64,000 nt of DNA from Rachycentron canadum (GCA_038496675.1 CM076661.1:9186399-9250398); one strand, 5' to 3'; numbered from the stretch's first letter, positions 49,278-61,470 are shown. The notes: a model not told the origin generated them from the letters alone. A program made the numbers and translations.

Positions 49278-49309
49278 GACAAATCTGATACCTGACAAAT
49301 CTGATACCT
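49278..49309. repeat. Perfect tandem duplication, 16-base unit
   Basis: GACAAATCTGATACCT occurs twice back to back. It is a small local duplication. Confidence 0.9.
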
Positions 49310-49393
49310 GATTCCATAATATGAGTTAGCAGCTCTTAAATCTAGTTGGTCCATTTTTTTTCAGCAAAGACCAAAAAACCCTGGGGTGCATAG

Positions 49394-49434
49394 CAAAAAA
49401 AAAAAAAGAAAGAAAAAAAAAAAAAGAAAAAAAA
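49394..49434. repeat. A-rich tract with G interruptions
   Basis: Poly(A) blocks separated by single G, followed by a G5 run. Confidence 0.85.
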
Positions 49435-49730
49435 AGGGGGTCCCTTTGCATTGCCCTTGATGCAACAGTCACCATAATCCAAGTGGCACAGTGTGTCCGC
49501 TGTTATAGGATTGAAATGAGAGTCTCTCCCTCCTCCTCCCCTCCGTTTATGTCAGTTCTATAGTCTTCCTGTCTTTGACCCATGTAGAATCCAGCTTCCC
49601 ATTTGGGCCTCCGTGCATCCAGTCATTTACATTTCACCACATTCAAACCCTTCCAAACAGGATATGAAAGCGTGTCATCACACTGACTGTCAAAAGAGGC
49701 AGGTCCCATAATTTCATTTAAATTTTCATG

Positions 49731-49742
49731 TTTTTTTTTTTT
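49731..49742. repeat. Poly(T) run
   Basis: Twelve consecutive T. Confidence 0.8.
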
Positions 49743-49899
49743 GGTGTTTCATTTTAGCGGGGCGGGGTTCCAAAGGTGACTGTTATGAATGATTGTGGGC
49801 TCAAAGAACATGAATGTGAGTCATAGCTTTTCAAAAACATCTTATAGTCTGAATAAACCCCAAAGGAAGATTCTGCATAGTTTTACTTATGTTCTCTTA

Positions 49900-50290
49900 A
49901 AATCACTTCCTTCATCATAAATTTTTAACCGGTGAATTGTAACCAATAGCTTTCGTAGTCGGCCACCTAAAAAGGACCCCATGCGATAATTCCAGGTGAA
50001 TTTTTTGATATTTCATTATGAAACGAGCCAACTGTCTCATTTATATCTCCGAATATTCACTCTGCCGAAATCATTGCAGCCCTCCCCATCCCTCCATCTC
50101 CCCTTGTGGAATGTGAGGCTTGGCTGATCTGCTTGGACCCAGCCCAGACTCATCTGGTTATCATCTGATATTTTTCTGTCTTTCTGATGTGTATTTCACA
50201 TTTACTACCGCTGATGAATTGCATCTCTGACAGCTGGACAACATTATTAAACATTTGTGTGGACCTCATATAGAAAACTCCAGATGAGAT
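49900..50290. promoter_or_regulatory. Candidate conserved non-coding block
   Basis: Contains TTTTTAACCGGTGAATTG near 49922, CATGCGATAATTCC near 49980, CATTATGAAACGAGCC near 50013, ATGAATTGCATC near 50214 and CATTATTAAACATTTG near 50242. It is complex and repeat-free. Confidence 0.4.
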
Positions 50291-50974
50291 GTGCTTTCTG
50301 CGAAAGGGGGTTAGATGTTTTATATAGCCACCTTACAAACGTTTACACGACATGGGTGGTAATTTTTTAGACGTAGCTACAACTACACAAAATGACATGC
50401 ATTTTTGGATTAACATTTGAGCAAATTTAGCAGTTTTAATGTATAAATGTACTAAAACATCTGCTGGATCAGAGTCGTAACTATGAACCAGTTATCATGT
50501 GACCTTTAAGGACACCTTGCTGTCATTTTTATTCTCCAAATCCAGCTTGTCATCTATGAGCACCTTTATAAAGAAAGACTAAAAGTGCCAGTCTTGGAGG
50601 ACGAATTGTCCACTAATTTCCCTTATGTCCCGAATTTAGGGTTTGCGTGAGACTAGTCCTGAATTTTCCCTTTTAACAGCTGCCAGGAATTTGCAATGAA
50701 CACGTCTCTTACAAACACACAGGCCAGGCTCCTTCCCCCTTTGATGATATTCACAAATTAGCCCTCTTTAATCAAATGCGCCATGGTGTTCAGGTGTTGA
50801 AAACTCTCTTTGTTGAAAACACTTTTTTTCCTTCCATCTTCCACAGTTTGTTGTTGTTAGAAAAAAATTCTGTGGATTACACTGGCAAGCCACCCCTGAA
50901 CCTTTCCAACTCTGTAATCCAAAGGGGATGCATAGCTCATTTTTATCAGGAAGCTCACTAGATAAACAATAATA

Positions 50975-51220
50975 ATACATTTCAGCTAATGAAACAGACC
51001 ACGATGTACGGAGAGCTTACCCATAAGCCGAGCGCCTCAGCCTCGTCGCCATTTGTTTGGAGCTGTTTGTTTTTAACTGCCTGCTATTGTTACTGTTTTT
51101 AATCCGAGAGAAATAAACTTATTTGAATGCTCCATGGATTAAAGAAACTGCGATTTTCCACTTCAAACACATGCAGCGTGGCGGATGATAAAAATGACTG
51201 CAGCTCAGAACCACAGTTTG
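50975..51220. promoter_or_regulatory. Candidate conserved non-coding block
   Basis: Contains CAGCTAATGAAACAG near 50983, CCGAGCGCCTCAGCC near 51029, CTATTGTTACTG near 51083 and TTTAATCCGAGAG near 51098. It is complex, with several CpGs and no open frame of interest. Confidence 0.4.
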
Positions 51221-51746
51221 ATCGTCCTTTTTCCTTCTGCCACAAATGCAGTTTATTTTAACTGTACCTTTTCTTTTTTGGTTTCCAAGTGTCTGGGTGT
51301 CTCTCTAAAGACATCTTTTCTTATTTCGGTAATGTTTTCTTCCCTAGTCACAGCCAGGTTTGAATAATCCCAGAGCCCAACTGCTCAACTCAAACTGCTC
51401 TGAAAGGGGAAAAAAAAAAGGCCAGGTCGGTGTATGTGTTCAAGTATGCGTGTTTTAGTAAACTACCAAACATAGCAATAATAAAGGGTAATTCCCCCAC
51501 TAGCCCTAATTGCAGAGCATAGAAACAATGGGCCCTAAGGAGACTGCAGCTACTGGATGCAGGCTTTATTTGCATCACATTGATCCCTTATCTCTACACA
51601 GCCAGTCTTCCATCTACCCGTAAGTCCAATTAGCACTCTCTCTCTTTGTAATTTCAGGAAGTCTGTCGGATGGCCATGGTAAAGGCCAACTTTGGTCCAT
51701 TGGGGAGAACAGCATCAAGGCCCAAGTGAAAGACGGGAAGGAGGAA

Positions 51747-51751
<5 letters not shown>

Positions 51752-51804
<53 letters not shown>
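51752..51804. repeat. (GT)n-(GA)n microsatellite
   Basis: About 22 GT units followed by about four GA units. Confidence 0.95.
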
Positions 51805-52539
51805 CAGAAAAGAGGGAGAGACGGTAAAAGAGATGGAGAGATAGATGTAGAAAGCTCGACAGAATGAGGGTGAGAAAGTTTGCACGAGGTTCAGGGTTTG
51901 ATCGGACAAATAAAAGATGACAGAAGAGCTGATTGCCAAAGGTATGATTCTTTAACAACGCGGAGCTGAAAAGACCTCAGATGAATATTTATGGGGCAGC
52001 TGTGCAAAGCCACACTCATCCAAGGAAAGAGTAAATGACGCCAGGACAGAAATATAACCCCATCCTAAATGACCGCTGAGAAATTTATTAGAAATTAGAA
52101 ATTTCACCTTCTATTCAAAAGTCTGGTTTTAGTTAAAAGTGAGATGTTAGAAATATATACACCATGAAATTTGAAGTATGAAATTAATAATTTACATCTT
52201 TTTAACCTGACAATGATCTGTTCACAATAGTTACAGGGACTAAAACAGACATTCATTTAAGGCCAAACCTGGACTAAAACATCACCAGATATTTTTTGCA
52301 CCAATGACAATTTCCATGTAAAGTGCAGATTGTGCCAATTTCTTTGGATTTCTTCTGAATGCATGTGCCTGTGAAAGCGTATAGTTGCGTAAGCGTGTGT
52401 GAAATTGGACACAATTGTCTCAAAAAACTGCAACATTCTGACAGTCAAGTCTGTCCAGCCATTCTCACCAACACTGCTGCCACCCTCCAGGGCTGGGGGC
52501 ATTTTAATTGGCCCACTTCCGAACTGTAATTTTTTTTAA

Positions 52540-52860
52540 TTGCTTGGAGACACACTGCTCTCTTTAAAAAAAATCAATGCAGATGTAATAATATCTGTAA
52601 TTGTCTGCCATGCTCCAGGGACACCACAAAAGCCTCGGATCAATGGAGGAAAGCAGGGAAGCTGGTAGGGGTTAATTTTTTCCTTTCTGTAGGTAATGAC
52701 AGGGAGGCAACGCTTGGCTCCTGGCATAGAGGCACAACTTGTGCTGTTCCTATTGTCTGTACTGCGCCTAATTGGGCCAAATGCAGTTAGTTCCCCCTGG
52801 CAGAGGCTGTCGAGGTGGTGATTAATGAAGCCTCCAGTCACGTAACCTGATAAAAAGAAA
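52540..52860. promoter_or_regulatory. Candidate conserved non-coding block
   Basis: Contains GATGTAATAATATCTGTAATT near 52581, GGGTTAATTTTTTCC near 52669, GCGCCTAATTGGGCC near 52763 and GGTGATTAATGAAGCC near 52816. It is repeat-free; the minus-strand open frame over it has no domain. Confidence 0.4.
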
Positions 52861-53279
52861 AGAAAGGGATGGGAGAGGGAAAAAATATCAACCTGGTTTG
52901 TGTTCTTCATCCTTTTTCCTTTCTTGTGCTTTTTCACTGCCTTTGTCAATTCTCTAGAACTTCTTTCTCTAAGTAAACAGTTGAAGTAGTTTAAGTGTGC
53001 TAAGGTTTATTTTTCTTCAGGGAAGAAAAGGGGGCAGGCCCATTACTGCATCGTGGGAGTAATTAAACCAAAAAAAAAGAGCAGAAGCGGGGGGATTGCT
53101 CAGCTTGAGTCCCAAGTCTCCTTTCTTGAAGTGTAATATCACACATTCTTGGTTTAAAAAAAGAAAAAAAAAAATTGGCTGGATTGTCTGGCTGAGGTGA
53201 CAAGTGTTTGGATTTTGCAGCCGTCTTTCCTGTACAGTCACCGGAGACGTGTGACAGGAATGCAGGATCAAGAGGTCAC

Positions 53280-53562
53280 AGGTATTAGCCTCCCAGGATC
53301 GTCATGGCCTTTGACTAATTACCTCATTAAGCTGCTCTCCAATACTTTCCATGGTTTCAGCGGCTCGGCCTTGTTACTTGGTGTAAAGAGGACAGAGTGG
53401 ACACTGAACTCATCTGCGGTGACCTGGGTGAACTGACCGCAGCTTGTTGCTGCCTGGTGGGTGGGTCGTGGGAGGGAAATCAATCCTCTGTAAATATATT
53501 AGATGCAATTACGTCCTGCTGGACTTTGCCTAACATGTTTATGGAAGCATTAGGCAAAGTCT
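53280..53562. promoter_or_regulatory. Candidate conserved block ending in a hairpin
   Basis: Contains TTGACTAATTACCTCATTAAG near 53311 and GATGCAATTACGTCC near 53502. It ends in a perfect 12-base inverted repeat GACTTTGCCTAA / TTAGGCAAAGTC (53522-53533 and 53550-53561) with a 16-base loop. Confidence 0.35.
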
Positions 53563-53573
53563 TCCTTTATCAA

Positions 53574-53598
53574 CCCCCCACCCCCCCACCCCCACCCT
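53574..53598. repeat. C-rich low-complexity run
   Basis: Runs of C separated by single A. Confidence 0.8.
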
Positions 53599-54039
53599 CA
53601 AGGCTATTAGGACAATGACATGTAATTTTCACATGTAAGAACTGTGGTGAAGGTATTGGAAATAGAGCACAGAGGAGGGGTTAAACGTCTTACATTTGAT
53701 TGCATTCAGAAGCAAGTGTTTTTCATTTGTTTTATTAGGTTGGTGTCACTTGGTGGTTTGTTCTTATCCTAATCAGAAGGCTTTATGCAACAAGGCAACC
53801 ACACTTATGAAGAAATCCTCAGTGAACTGTTACTTTTATAGTGATACATGAAGTAAAAAATGCATTAACTCATATTACCAACTTACAAACATTTAGATGC
53901 TGCCGTTTTAATCTCACTCTCCTTCTAATCAATGATTGATTCTGACACAAATATATCTTCAGCATATAAATGAATTATTACCTTGGCATTTCAGTTTCCC
54001 TCAAAAAGAACCGATATCCTAATTTTTAACATTTCATTT

Positions 54040-54370
54040 CAATACGTTGTTGCGTGATTATCAGCAGCTCAAATGTTGTTTCGTTATTTCAGGGATGTGA
54101 TTAATGTTTGTATTTGTATATGTTCATTTTGTCTGGAATTACGTAGGCACCTTAATTCCTCTGTGAAGAAATGCCCAATTACCATAAAACGTATGAATGA
54201 TAATTGTGGAACAATGTAATGTCAATAGCTTTCTGATTAATCCCTCTGAACGCGGCCAAATGGCTGGCACAGTAACTCAGTAAGTGATAAGCAATTTCAT
54301 TTGTTCCTAATTACTAAGAGGCCCATTTTGCCACTGTCATGATGAGATTTCTAAACCTCCTTAACCAGCC
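54040..54370. promoter_or_regulatory. Candidate conserved non-coding block
   Basis: Contains GCGTGATTATCAGCAGC near 54050, GTGATTAATGTTTG near 54097, ACCTTAATTCC near 54149, CCCAATTACCATAAAACG near 54173, TTCTGATTAATCCC near 54230 and CCTAATTACTAAGAGG near 54306. It is among the most TAAT-dense blocks while remaining complex. Confidence 0.4.
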
Positions 54371-56159
54371 AAGGCTTATACATTTATAAAAGCATCTTTT
54401 CTTTTTTCACCCTCTCTTTCGCTCTCTCCTTTTGGAAGGTATTCAAGTCTAATTACTCACAAGAGGGCATGTGTGCTTACAGTAGCACAAGAGGTGCTTC
54501 ACAACAAAGTTTATCCCAAACAGCCAAGACTCTAAGTGCATTCAGGTACTTTTTCAGAGAAACAGCAGTTATACTAATGGGAAAAATGCATGCATGTGCG
54601 TGTGCGCGTGTCCTCCTTGCTCTCTAAGTATGACAATGCCCGCAGCCACCATTGTGCCTGTGTTTGTGTGCATATTTTCATAGGGTTTCAGAGCCAATAG
54701 AGCAGGTTTGTTTGTGGTCATCCATGAAACAGCCTTGGGCCTTTAAGCCATAGGTTCTTCAAACAGCCTGCCTTTTTTCCCCACCTTTTTCTTTCTTTTA
54801 GCAATGCACTAGGGAGGAGGTCTGGTCAGATGGCCTCAAATGCAGCATCACACAGTTTTACCTCAGGGCTTCCTTGCTGTCACCCAACAGCACCCTCAAG
54901 ACCACTATTCTGCTTTTTATCCCAGACCTGAATTCTTCATTTGGTCACAGTGCTTGCTCCTGAATAGTCACCTCTGAGGAGATTAACCCTTTCATTAAAA
55001 ATGCCTGACCAGGGTCAACCTACTGCCTGGCTCTGCAGTCCCTGCACTTTGCTTTGATCTGTCAGCTATGGAGAAATTATTACCAAACTCTAAGCTGTGC
55101 CATGTGATTTGTTTTTGTAAATTTGTAGAAATTATTCATAATCCTATTATGCGGCCAAGAGGCGAACCTGCATAAAATATATGAGGCCTTTGTTATCATG
55201 GGGAAGGCAGAAGGAAGCAATGTTGAATGTGAGCATAAAGGAGTTATGGGAAAGCAGAAGGGTTATGACAGGCCTTATACCTTTGATGAAGAACTACTGC
55301 TGTAACCATTGATTCCACTCAAGTAAAAAAACTGTAGCCCATATTTACCCATTCCCCACCTCTGTCCCAAACCTAAGTACGCTTCTTTTGTTGCAGACAA
55401 GGAATAATTGTGACGTTACAAACCTCACTCCAAGCAGCCTGCATTATCAGGAGGGTAATGTATTGCACATAACCAGGGGAAGAGGAGAAATCACAATTTT
55501 TACACCTCCCATCTCCCTTTCAGGGGCCAATACTTTGCAGAACAAAAGTCAATGTCTCAGCCCAAATCTTGTCTGACAACGCGTAGCAGCCCGTGCTATT
55601 TTGGGCTCTTTGTGGTGCCAATCTTCTATCTCTCCCGTGACATTTTTTCAAAGAAAGAGTAGATTTCCTAGAGACTCTGCCCTTTGCAACTTCCACAGTG
55701 TATTCTTGCACATTGAGTAAGGACCCTCCTCCTCACTCTAATGCCGTCGCTCTCTGCAGTGACCTGAGAAAGGGAAAATTAAGACAGCGTATCAGGCTAA
55801 GAGCCCTATCTTTAGTTGGTGGAGTGAAAAGACATTATACAGATGCTTAATTCCCAGTTACACATTTGGAATAAAAGGTACAGAACCTGGGAAAAAATTT
55901 TTCCACGAACTTCGCTGTAAATAAGAGCTACAAACATTCAAACGTGAATTGATAGTGATGGATAACAACATTTTGCTACTTTGCCCAAACGAAACATCTT
56001 GCATCACCATTTCCAGCTTATAATGTCTTCAATTTATAATTGGTCCCTAAAGTCCCTAAAGTTATTCATAAACCCCACTCTTAAATCACCCTCTGCTCTA
56101 TTCTGCAATAATTTACAACTTATACAAAAACTTGTCTTCATGCTTTTAATGTCCCCATT

Positions 56160-56420
56160 TTAGATGGACTGGCTTACTGGCAGGCCACCAACTTCACATT
56201 AATTTGCTGTCAAAGTGTACAGGACTTATCTGGACCTGCTTTAATTCAGGGTGAAAAGCTGAGTCGTTCTAAATAACGCAGGTCTAATTGGCTATGTTTT
56301 GCAGTTAATTTCCATAAAGAGCCTAGGAGACTGTCACCTCAGTTTGGGAGGACAAGGTGCTGGAGCTGGAGCCATGCACCTCAGCTAGCCGTTAATCAGG
56401 AAGCACACTTTCAACTGCTT
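56160..56420. promoter_or_regulatory. Candidate conserved non-coding block
   Basis: Contains CACATTAATTTGC near 56195, GCTTTAATTCAGG near 56239, GGTCTAATTGGC near 56281, GCAGTTAATTTCC near 56302 and CCGTTAATCAGG near 56390. It is complex and repeat-free. Confidence 0.4.
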
Positions 56421-56503
56421 TGCAAAAGGGCAGAGGTCAAGGAGGAGGGGCCGACACCATATCAGCACCAGAACGCTACAATTGTGGGAGTGTAAATTGC
56501 TGT

Positions 56504-56522
56504 AAAAAAAAAAAAAAAAAAA
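56504..56522. repeat. Poly(A)19 run
   Basis: Nineteen consecutive A. Confidence 0.9.
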
Positions 56523-57130
56523 TTCACGAAAACACACGGCGAGGCTCTGTCCAAAGGATATAATGAAGGACCAAGTGTCTCTTTATGTAATCGGAAAATT
56601 AAGGCTGGAAGACTGGACAAACTTTTTCAGCATGGCTTTGCTATACTTGCTACAACAGCATATTGGAAAACATCAGAAAAACATCACATTCCATCTTAAC
56701 ATTGCAACATCTTCATGAAATTCCGACTATTATCAGCAAGGACCGTATCTCTAATCCCTCCTTTTTTTTTTTTAAACCTGTGACAATAATGCAGGTGCCT
56801 CAACAGGAGCATACATACTCAGACTCAGAGAGAAGATCCACTGGCCTTTGGTATGCTATTTGTGCTGTACTGTACCCTTGTTTGAGGTTGGACTGTAATG
56901 CGCCATGCTTGATCCCACAGCTGTGATTTTCCGGCTGCCACTTAGCATCCAGTGGCTCTGGGGCCATGAATAGAGGTGGTCTCAACAGAGTCAGGCCCCT
57001 TCATTTTATGGCTGCCTGCCCATGGTCAACAGTCCTAAAGATCACAACAGCTCCCCAAAGGAGAGAACGTCTGGAATCAAAATCTGTAACCTGTATTAAT
57101 GTATGTAGATATAGAATATTTTCATGTGAT

Positions 57131-57150
57131 ATACAGTACCAGTCAAAAGT
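57131..57150 (+). mobile_element. Relic DNA-transposon end
   Basis: ACAGTACCAGTCAAAAGT (57133-57150) equals the end of a common teleost DNA transposon as I recall it. It shares a 15-base word, inverted, with 11666-11680. What follows no longer resembles the element. Confidence 0.45.
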
Positions 57151-58939
57151 ATTGAATGATTCCATGTGCTGCACTGCTCATTTAACTTGCCAGCATACTA
57201 GAAAGTCCTTCTCAAAAGAGGGGCTAATAATGAATGCAAATATATTGCAGAATCTACATGAAAGAGACACAACTTTAGAGTTAAAAACCTGAACTTTAAG
57301 ATGTAATAAGTATTTCTAAAATGTAAGGACACATATAAATGCTACATCAAACATAACCATGTCCTAGAGGTACACTTCTAAACTTTATAGCATCACTAAC
57401 AACAAGCATGAAAACCCACAAAATTTGAGAGCTGTTTCCTTAACTCTGCTTCCCCAAAAAGGGGGCCACAGCCCAACTAAACTGGCTTTATTTATTCAGT
57501 TTCAAGCGACAATATTGGGTCCATGGAACACAGTAACCCCCAGCGGTACACTTAAGTGGCTCACAAAGAGATTCAGAGGATGGTGCTGCCAAGTACGGCT
57601 TTATGGGGACAATTTAACATAATGGTCAAATAAATACTGGTGTAAAAAAAACACCTGTGAACAGTGGTGGCAGGTTGAGGCACATTACTATATTTTCTGT
57701 GTGACAGTTCAGCACTGTACAACAGATTTCATTCCATTTTGCAAAAGCAGAGGTTTCACAGTGAAGTTAAATATGCCAAACTGGTAATGCAGTGCAAGTA
57801 CAGCTCAGCGAACGTGGTGAGCTAAGGATGGGACAAGCAATAAATGCAATGATCTTATCAAAGCCTACTCTTAGTTACTCACTACATTCTCACTAATTAT
57901 TCTCATTCCAGGAATACCAGGAAGAACAACACCAGCAGCACCACCATATGAAGAGGGACACACTGCCAAGGCATGCTGCTGCTGCACTGCTGTCTGTCGG
58001 TTCAAACATTTAAGTCACACCCCATTCCACGATGTCACAACTATAACACAAATAGTCTGAGTGTACTACAAGGTGAATGGTATGTACTAGAGGGAAGTAT
58101 GGTAATTATGGTAACTGTTGGAAGACATAAAGCTGGCAATATGCCCAATGTGATTCAGTGTGGACCTAAATACGTCCAATGCGGAATCAAAATTAGATAT
58201 GAATTAATGAATTCAAATGTGACTATATTGTGTACAATGATTTTCTTTTGTTTGCCTCAAAGAAATGTCAGTTGATTAAAAAAAGAAGCAACAGTCAGAG
58301 GCTGGGGCAGTTCTGGTTAGCACACATAAACGATGGACAGTGGCACATGCTCCAATTACCTGGCTTCTCACAGGTTTTTGGCACTCAGTCCAGTCTCAAG
58401 AGGGTCAGAGTGATGACTGGGTATCTACAAGCTGTCAAAGTACAGACCAGACATAACGACTAAGAACTGAAATCAATGCCACAAAATGAAAATGACAATA
58501 ATGAGTGAGATTTTGCATTATTCTACTATATTTTTCCTCGTGTATCGAGTCAAACAGTTTATAAGCAATGCTACAGGCTACTTTAGAGGGACAGCACAAC
58601 AAGCCTTTAAAAAGAACTGAACTGACAGTATTTCAAACTCTGCTTAGTCCCAATGCTTACTAGAAAACAGTAACTATTGAGCTGTGCTTCATAAGTAATC
58701 AATGTATCATCTATTATTGCTTTATAGATCACTGGTAAGCCCATAAATGTATTTTGAGTAGGTGATTTTTAAGCCTAAATTCTCTGGTTTAATCTTATTT
58801 GTTTCATAAGTATTTGTTGATGTCTCAGTGTTGTATAATAGTAAACTTCCTCTCATGTTTGGGCTCTATACTCATGGTTCGTCAACAAAACACATTTGAA
58901 GATGTTAACTTGAGTTCTGGAGACTTGTAATAAGTCTTT

Positions 58940-59041
58940 TCCACTACTGCCTGACATTTTATAGACCAAACTATTAAATTATTAATCAGGGAAAAAAATT
59001 GTCAGATAGATTGATAATGAAAATAATCAGTAGTTGCAGCC
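58940..59041 (+). mobile_element. Truncated end of the TIR-bearing percomorph repeat
   Basis: Contains CTGACATTTTATAGACCAAAC near 58951, then TAAATTATTAATCAGGG, and ends GATAATGAAAATAATCAGT then AGTTGCAGCC. This is the expected 3' end order of the repeat seen at 22629-22904 and 24881-25302. The 5' part is not recognisable. Confidence 0.6.
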
Positions 59042-59970
59042 TTAGAGGCTTTTTCCTGATAAATGAAAGAGGTGCATAAAAAAAGAAGCAAAATGTGCTT
59101 GTGAAGGATAAGCACCAACCAAATGGATTTTTCCAAACTTTGCAACCCTAAAGTTGGCCTCATTTATAAAGTCACAATGATTTATTTATTCAGCATTAAT
59201 AAAGCCACTATAAAAATATTATTAGAATGTGGAACACCCAGTCTTTTAGGTATACACCTTTGAAACCAAACGTGCTCTCTGATTGTGTTTCAATCTTCAA
59301 ACTATGACATAACATCTTACATAACCATAACTTCAGACAGAAGCCTTCAGACGTTAGGAGTCAGCAGTGTTGATGATGCCATGTAACTGAGCCCTTAAAT
59401 TTCCTCATCGCCGCTGTCTCTCCCCACTCCGCTTCTGTTTGTCATACTTCCCCCACTGTGCATCACTGAGATGACCTCTGGCTCAACCATGGCGCAGGGT
59501 GTGAGCTGGGTGTCCCAGTCAAACCTGTCCTGCTGAATACCTTATGACAGGTTGTTTGTGAAACTCTTGTGTTCTGTTTGTTCCCTCTCCCCTCCTCTGT
59601 CCTTGCTGACAGTATCCCCATTGTGAATCTGAAGGGCCTTGCTTTGTTTTGCTCACCTCATTGGAGCCACTGTTGGTCTAAAGTGGGCATCTGTTGACTT
59701 ACCTGCCCATTATTTGACTTTTTCTGCCCCTAATTAAATTTCTGGCAGGTTTTGTGAGGTTTGGGGGTGGGTGTTATTGCACAGTACATATCTTGCCTTT
59801 TTATGCAACTTGTATTACTGATATCAACACCTCACGTCAATTTACGTTGATGTTCCTTTTTTTCTCTGATTCACTGGGGTGGTGTGAGTAATACATTAGC
59901 TGTAAATTTCTGATAAAGCATATATACATTCACTTGATTTAACTGCAACATGTTTGTTATGGTTCCTTTA

Positions 59971-60407
59971 AACACACACACATATATATATATATATATN
60001 NNNNNNNNNNNNNNNNNNNNNNNNNNNNNNNNNNNNNNNNNNNNNNNNNNNNNNNNNNNNNNNNNNNNNNNNNNNNNNNNNNNNNNNNNNNNNNNNNNNN
60101 NNNNNNNNNNNNNNNNNNNNNNNNNNNNNNNNNNNNNNNNNNNNNNNNNNNNNNNNNNNNNNNNNNNNNNNNNNNNNNNNNNNNNNNNNNNNNNNNNNNN
60201 NNNNNNNNNNNNNNNNNNNNNNNNNNNNNNNNNNNNNNNNNNNNNNNNNNNNNNNNNNNNNNNNNNNNNNNNNNNNNNNNNNNNNNNNNNNNNNNNNNNN
60301 NNNNNNNNNNNNNNNNNNNNNNNNNNNNNNNNNNNNNNNNNNNNNNNNNNNNNNNNNNNNNNNNNNNNNNNNNNNNNNNNNNNNNNNNNNNNNNNTATGT
60401 GTGTGTG

Positions 60408-60448
<41 letters not shown>

Positions 60449-60454
60449 TTGTGT
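59971..60454. repeat. CA/TA/TG microsatellite containing an assembly gap
   Basis: (CA)n runs into (TA)n up to 59999. Unknown bases occupy 60000-60395 (396 positions). The sequence then resumes as TATG followed by (TG)n to 60454. The right flank is the reverse complement of the left flank, so the locus may be a self-complementary repeat. Confidence 0.9.
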
Positions 60455-60569
60455 CAATAATTCGAGAAAAAGGGAAATTGAATAAAAATCCAATGCAATC
60501 AAATCCGGCCTAATGTCTACATCCAATCATCCACCTAACCCCCCCCTCCTTCCTCCCCCATCTTCTGTT

Positions 60570-60700
60570 CCTAACATCAGCGGGGAACGTGGCTAATTTA
60601 CGAGCGTGGGCAATGCCAACATACTCTCTGAGGAGGGCCCGTTTTAACACCTCCAAATGCTGTAATGCATCCCAGCTGACCTTAATTATAAAAGCATGTG
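60570..60700. promoter_or_regulatory. Candidate conserved non-coding block
   Basis: Contains GTGGCTAATTTACGAGCG near 60589, GGGCAATGCC near 60608, TGCTGTAATGC near 60658 and GACCTTAATTATAAAAGC near 60678. It is complex and repeat-free. Confidence 0.35.
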
Positions 60701-61254
60701 CCTCCCCTGTGCTTCCCCCACCCACTTTCTCCCCCCATATACAATTCACAAGGCTGGGGGTGTGAGCCAGTGTTCTTACCTGCAGAGAAGCAAAGCAGCA
60801 GCCACCATGGCAGCTCAATGTTAATAGTTGCATCCTGAGAGGAAATCAATACAGCTATAAAGGGTGATATCACAGTGTGTCTGGGCCCCCATGCACACAT
60901 TCTCCCCCCTCTCTCTACCCCCCTCCCTCCCTCGGTGGGACCTGTTTATGAGGGGGTCTGGTGGTTGGAAGGAGCAACTGAAAGGTCAGTAGTATGAGGT
61001 TTTGATCCAGGGATGAGACACCCTCCTTGGGAGTGTGGGGTAAACGGTGGAGAGGGACCCCTGACTCATCTGGAGTAGAAGTGTATCTTTTAACAGCTTA
61101 TAGCTCCTGTGTGTTGTCAAGGTAGGGAGGCATTAGTGCCTGTAAAGGCCCAGCGATGCCGCCTGGTTACGATCAGAGGAGAATCCCATGAGGTAAAACG
61201 GGGCCTTGCTAAACTGCTGATGAACCAAGGGAGGTATTAAAAGACCAACTCTCC

Positions 61255-61470
61255 CTCTTCTTCTGTCTGTATTGCAGATTTTTGCCCATAATATTGATAT
61301 ACGCACAGCACGGGGCTCTAGCATCATTGGGCTGATAAACTGCTCATACAATAGATAATCTTTTATGTACCTCCCGTGCACAGCACAAATATTATGACTA
61401 TTAGTACATTAATTAACTCACTGGCCTGGGGGTCCTCTGCCCAGCCAAGGTTAAGAGCTTCTTTAATTAA
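61255..61470. promoter_or_regulatory. Candidate conserved non-coding block
   Basis: Contains CCCATAATATTGATATACGC near 61286, TAGTACATTAATTAACTCAC near 61402 and TTCTTTAATTAAAG near 61459. The sequence is complex, with no coding signature. Confidence 0.4.

Larger units (their letters stand above)
45001..54000. other. Gene-free segment, 45-54 kb
   Basis: No supported gene. The 95-codon plus-strand frame at 45204-45491 and the 137-codon minus-strand frame at 52536-52949 show no domain. Stretches 45001-46395, 46670-47455, 47700-48550, 48745-49390, 50295-50975, 51225-51745, 51810-52535 and 53600-54000 contain nothing I can name. A possible regulatory stretch lies at 47505-47700 (TTTAATCTGGGGATATTAGC near 47560). 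Confidence 0.7.

Noticed and set aside
51752..51804. Coding potential of His/Thr or Cys/Val repeats across microsatellites
   Set aside because: Such runs are translations of (CA)n/(TG)n arrays here and elsewhere in the window.
52536..52949. 137-codon minus-strand open frame
   Set aside because: No domain or exon context; it overlaps a TAAT-rich candidate block.
53522..53561. microRNA precursor
   Set aside because: The stem is only 12 base pairs and does not extend; no known microRNA seed is recognised.
57425..57622. Possible transposase remnant near the transposon end at 57133
   Set aside because: Translation shows no DDE signature or helix-turn-helix; only the short terminal word is supported.
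59950..60526. Frames of about 188 codons on both strands
   Set aside because: They exist only because the 396 unknown bases cannot contain a stop.
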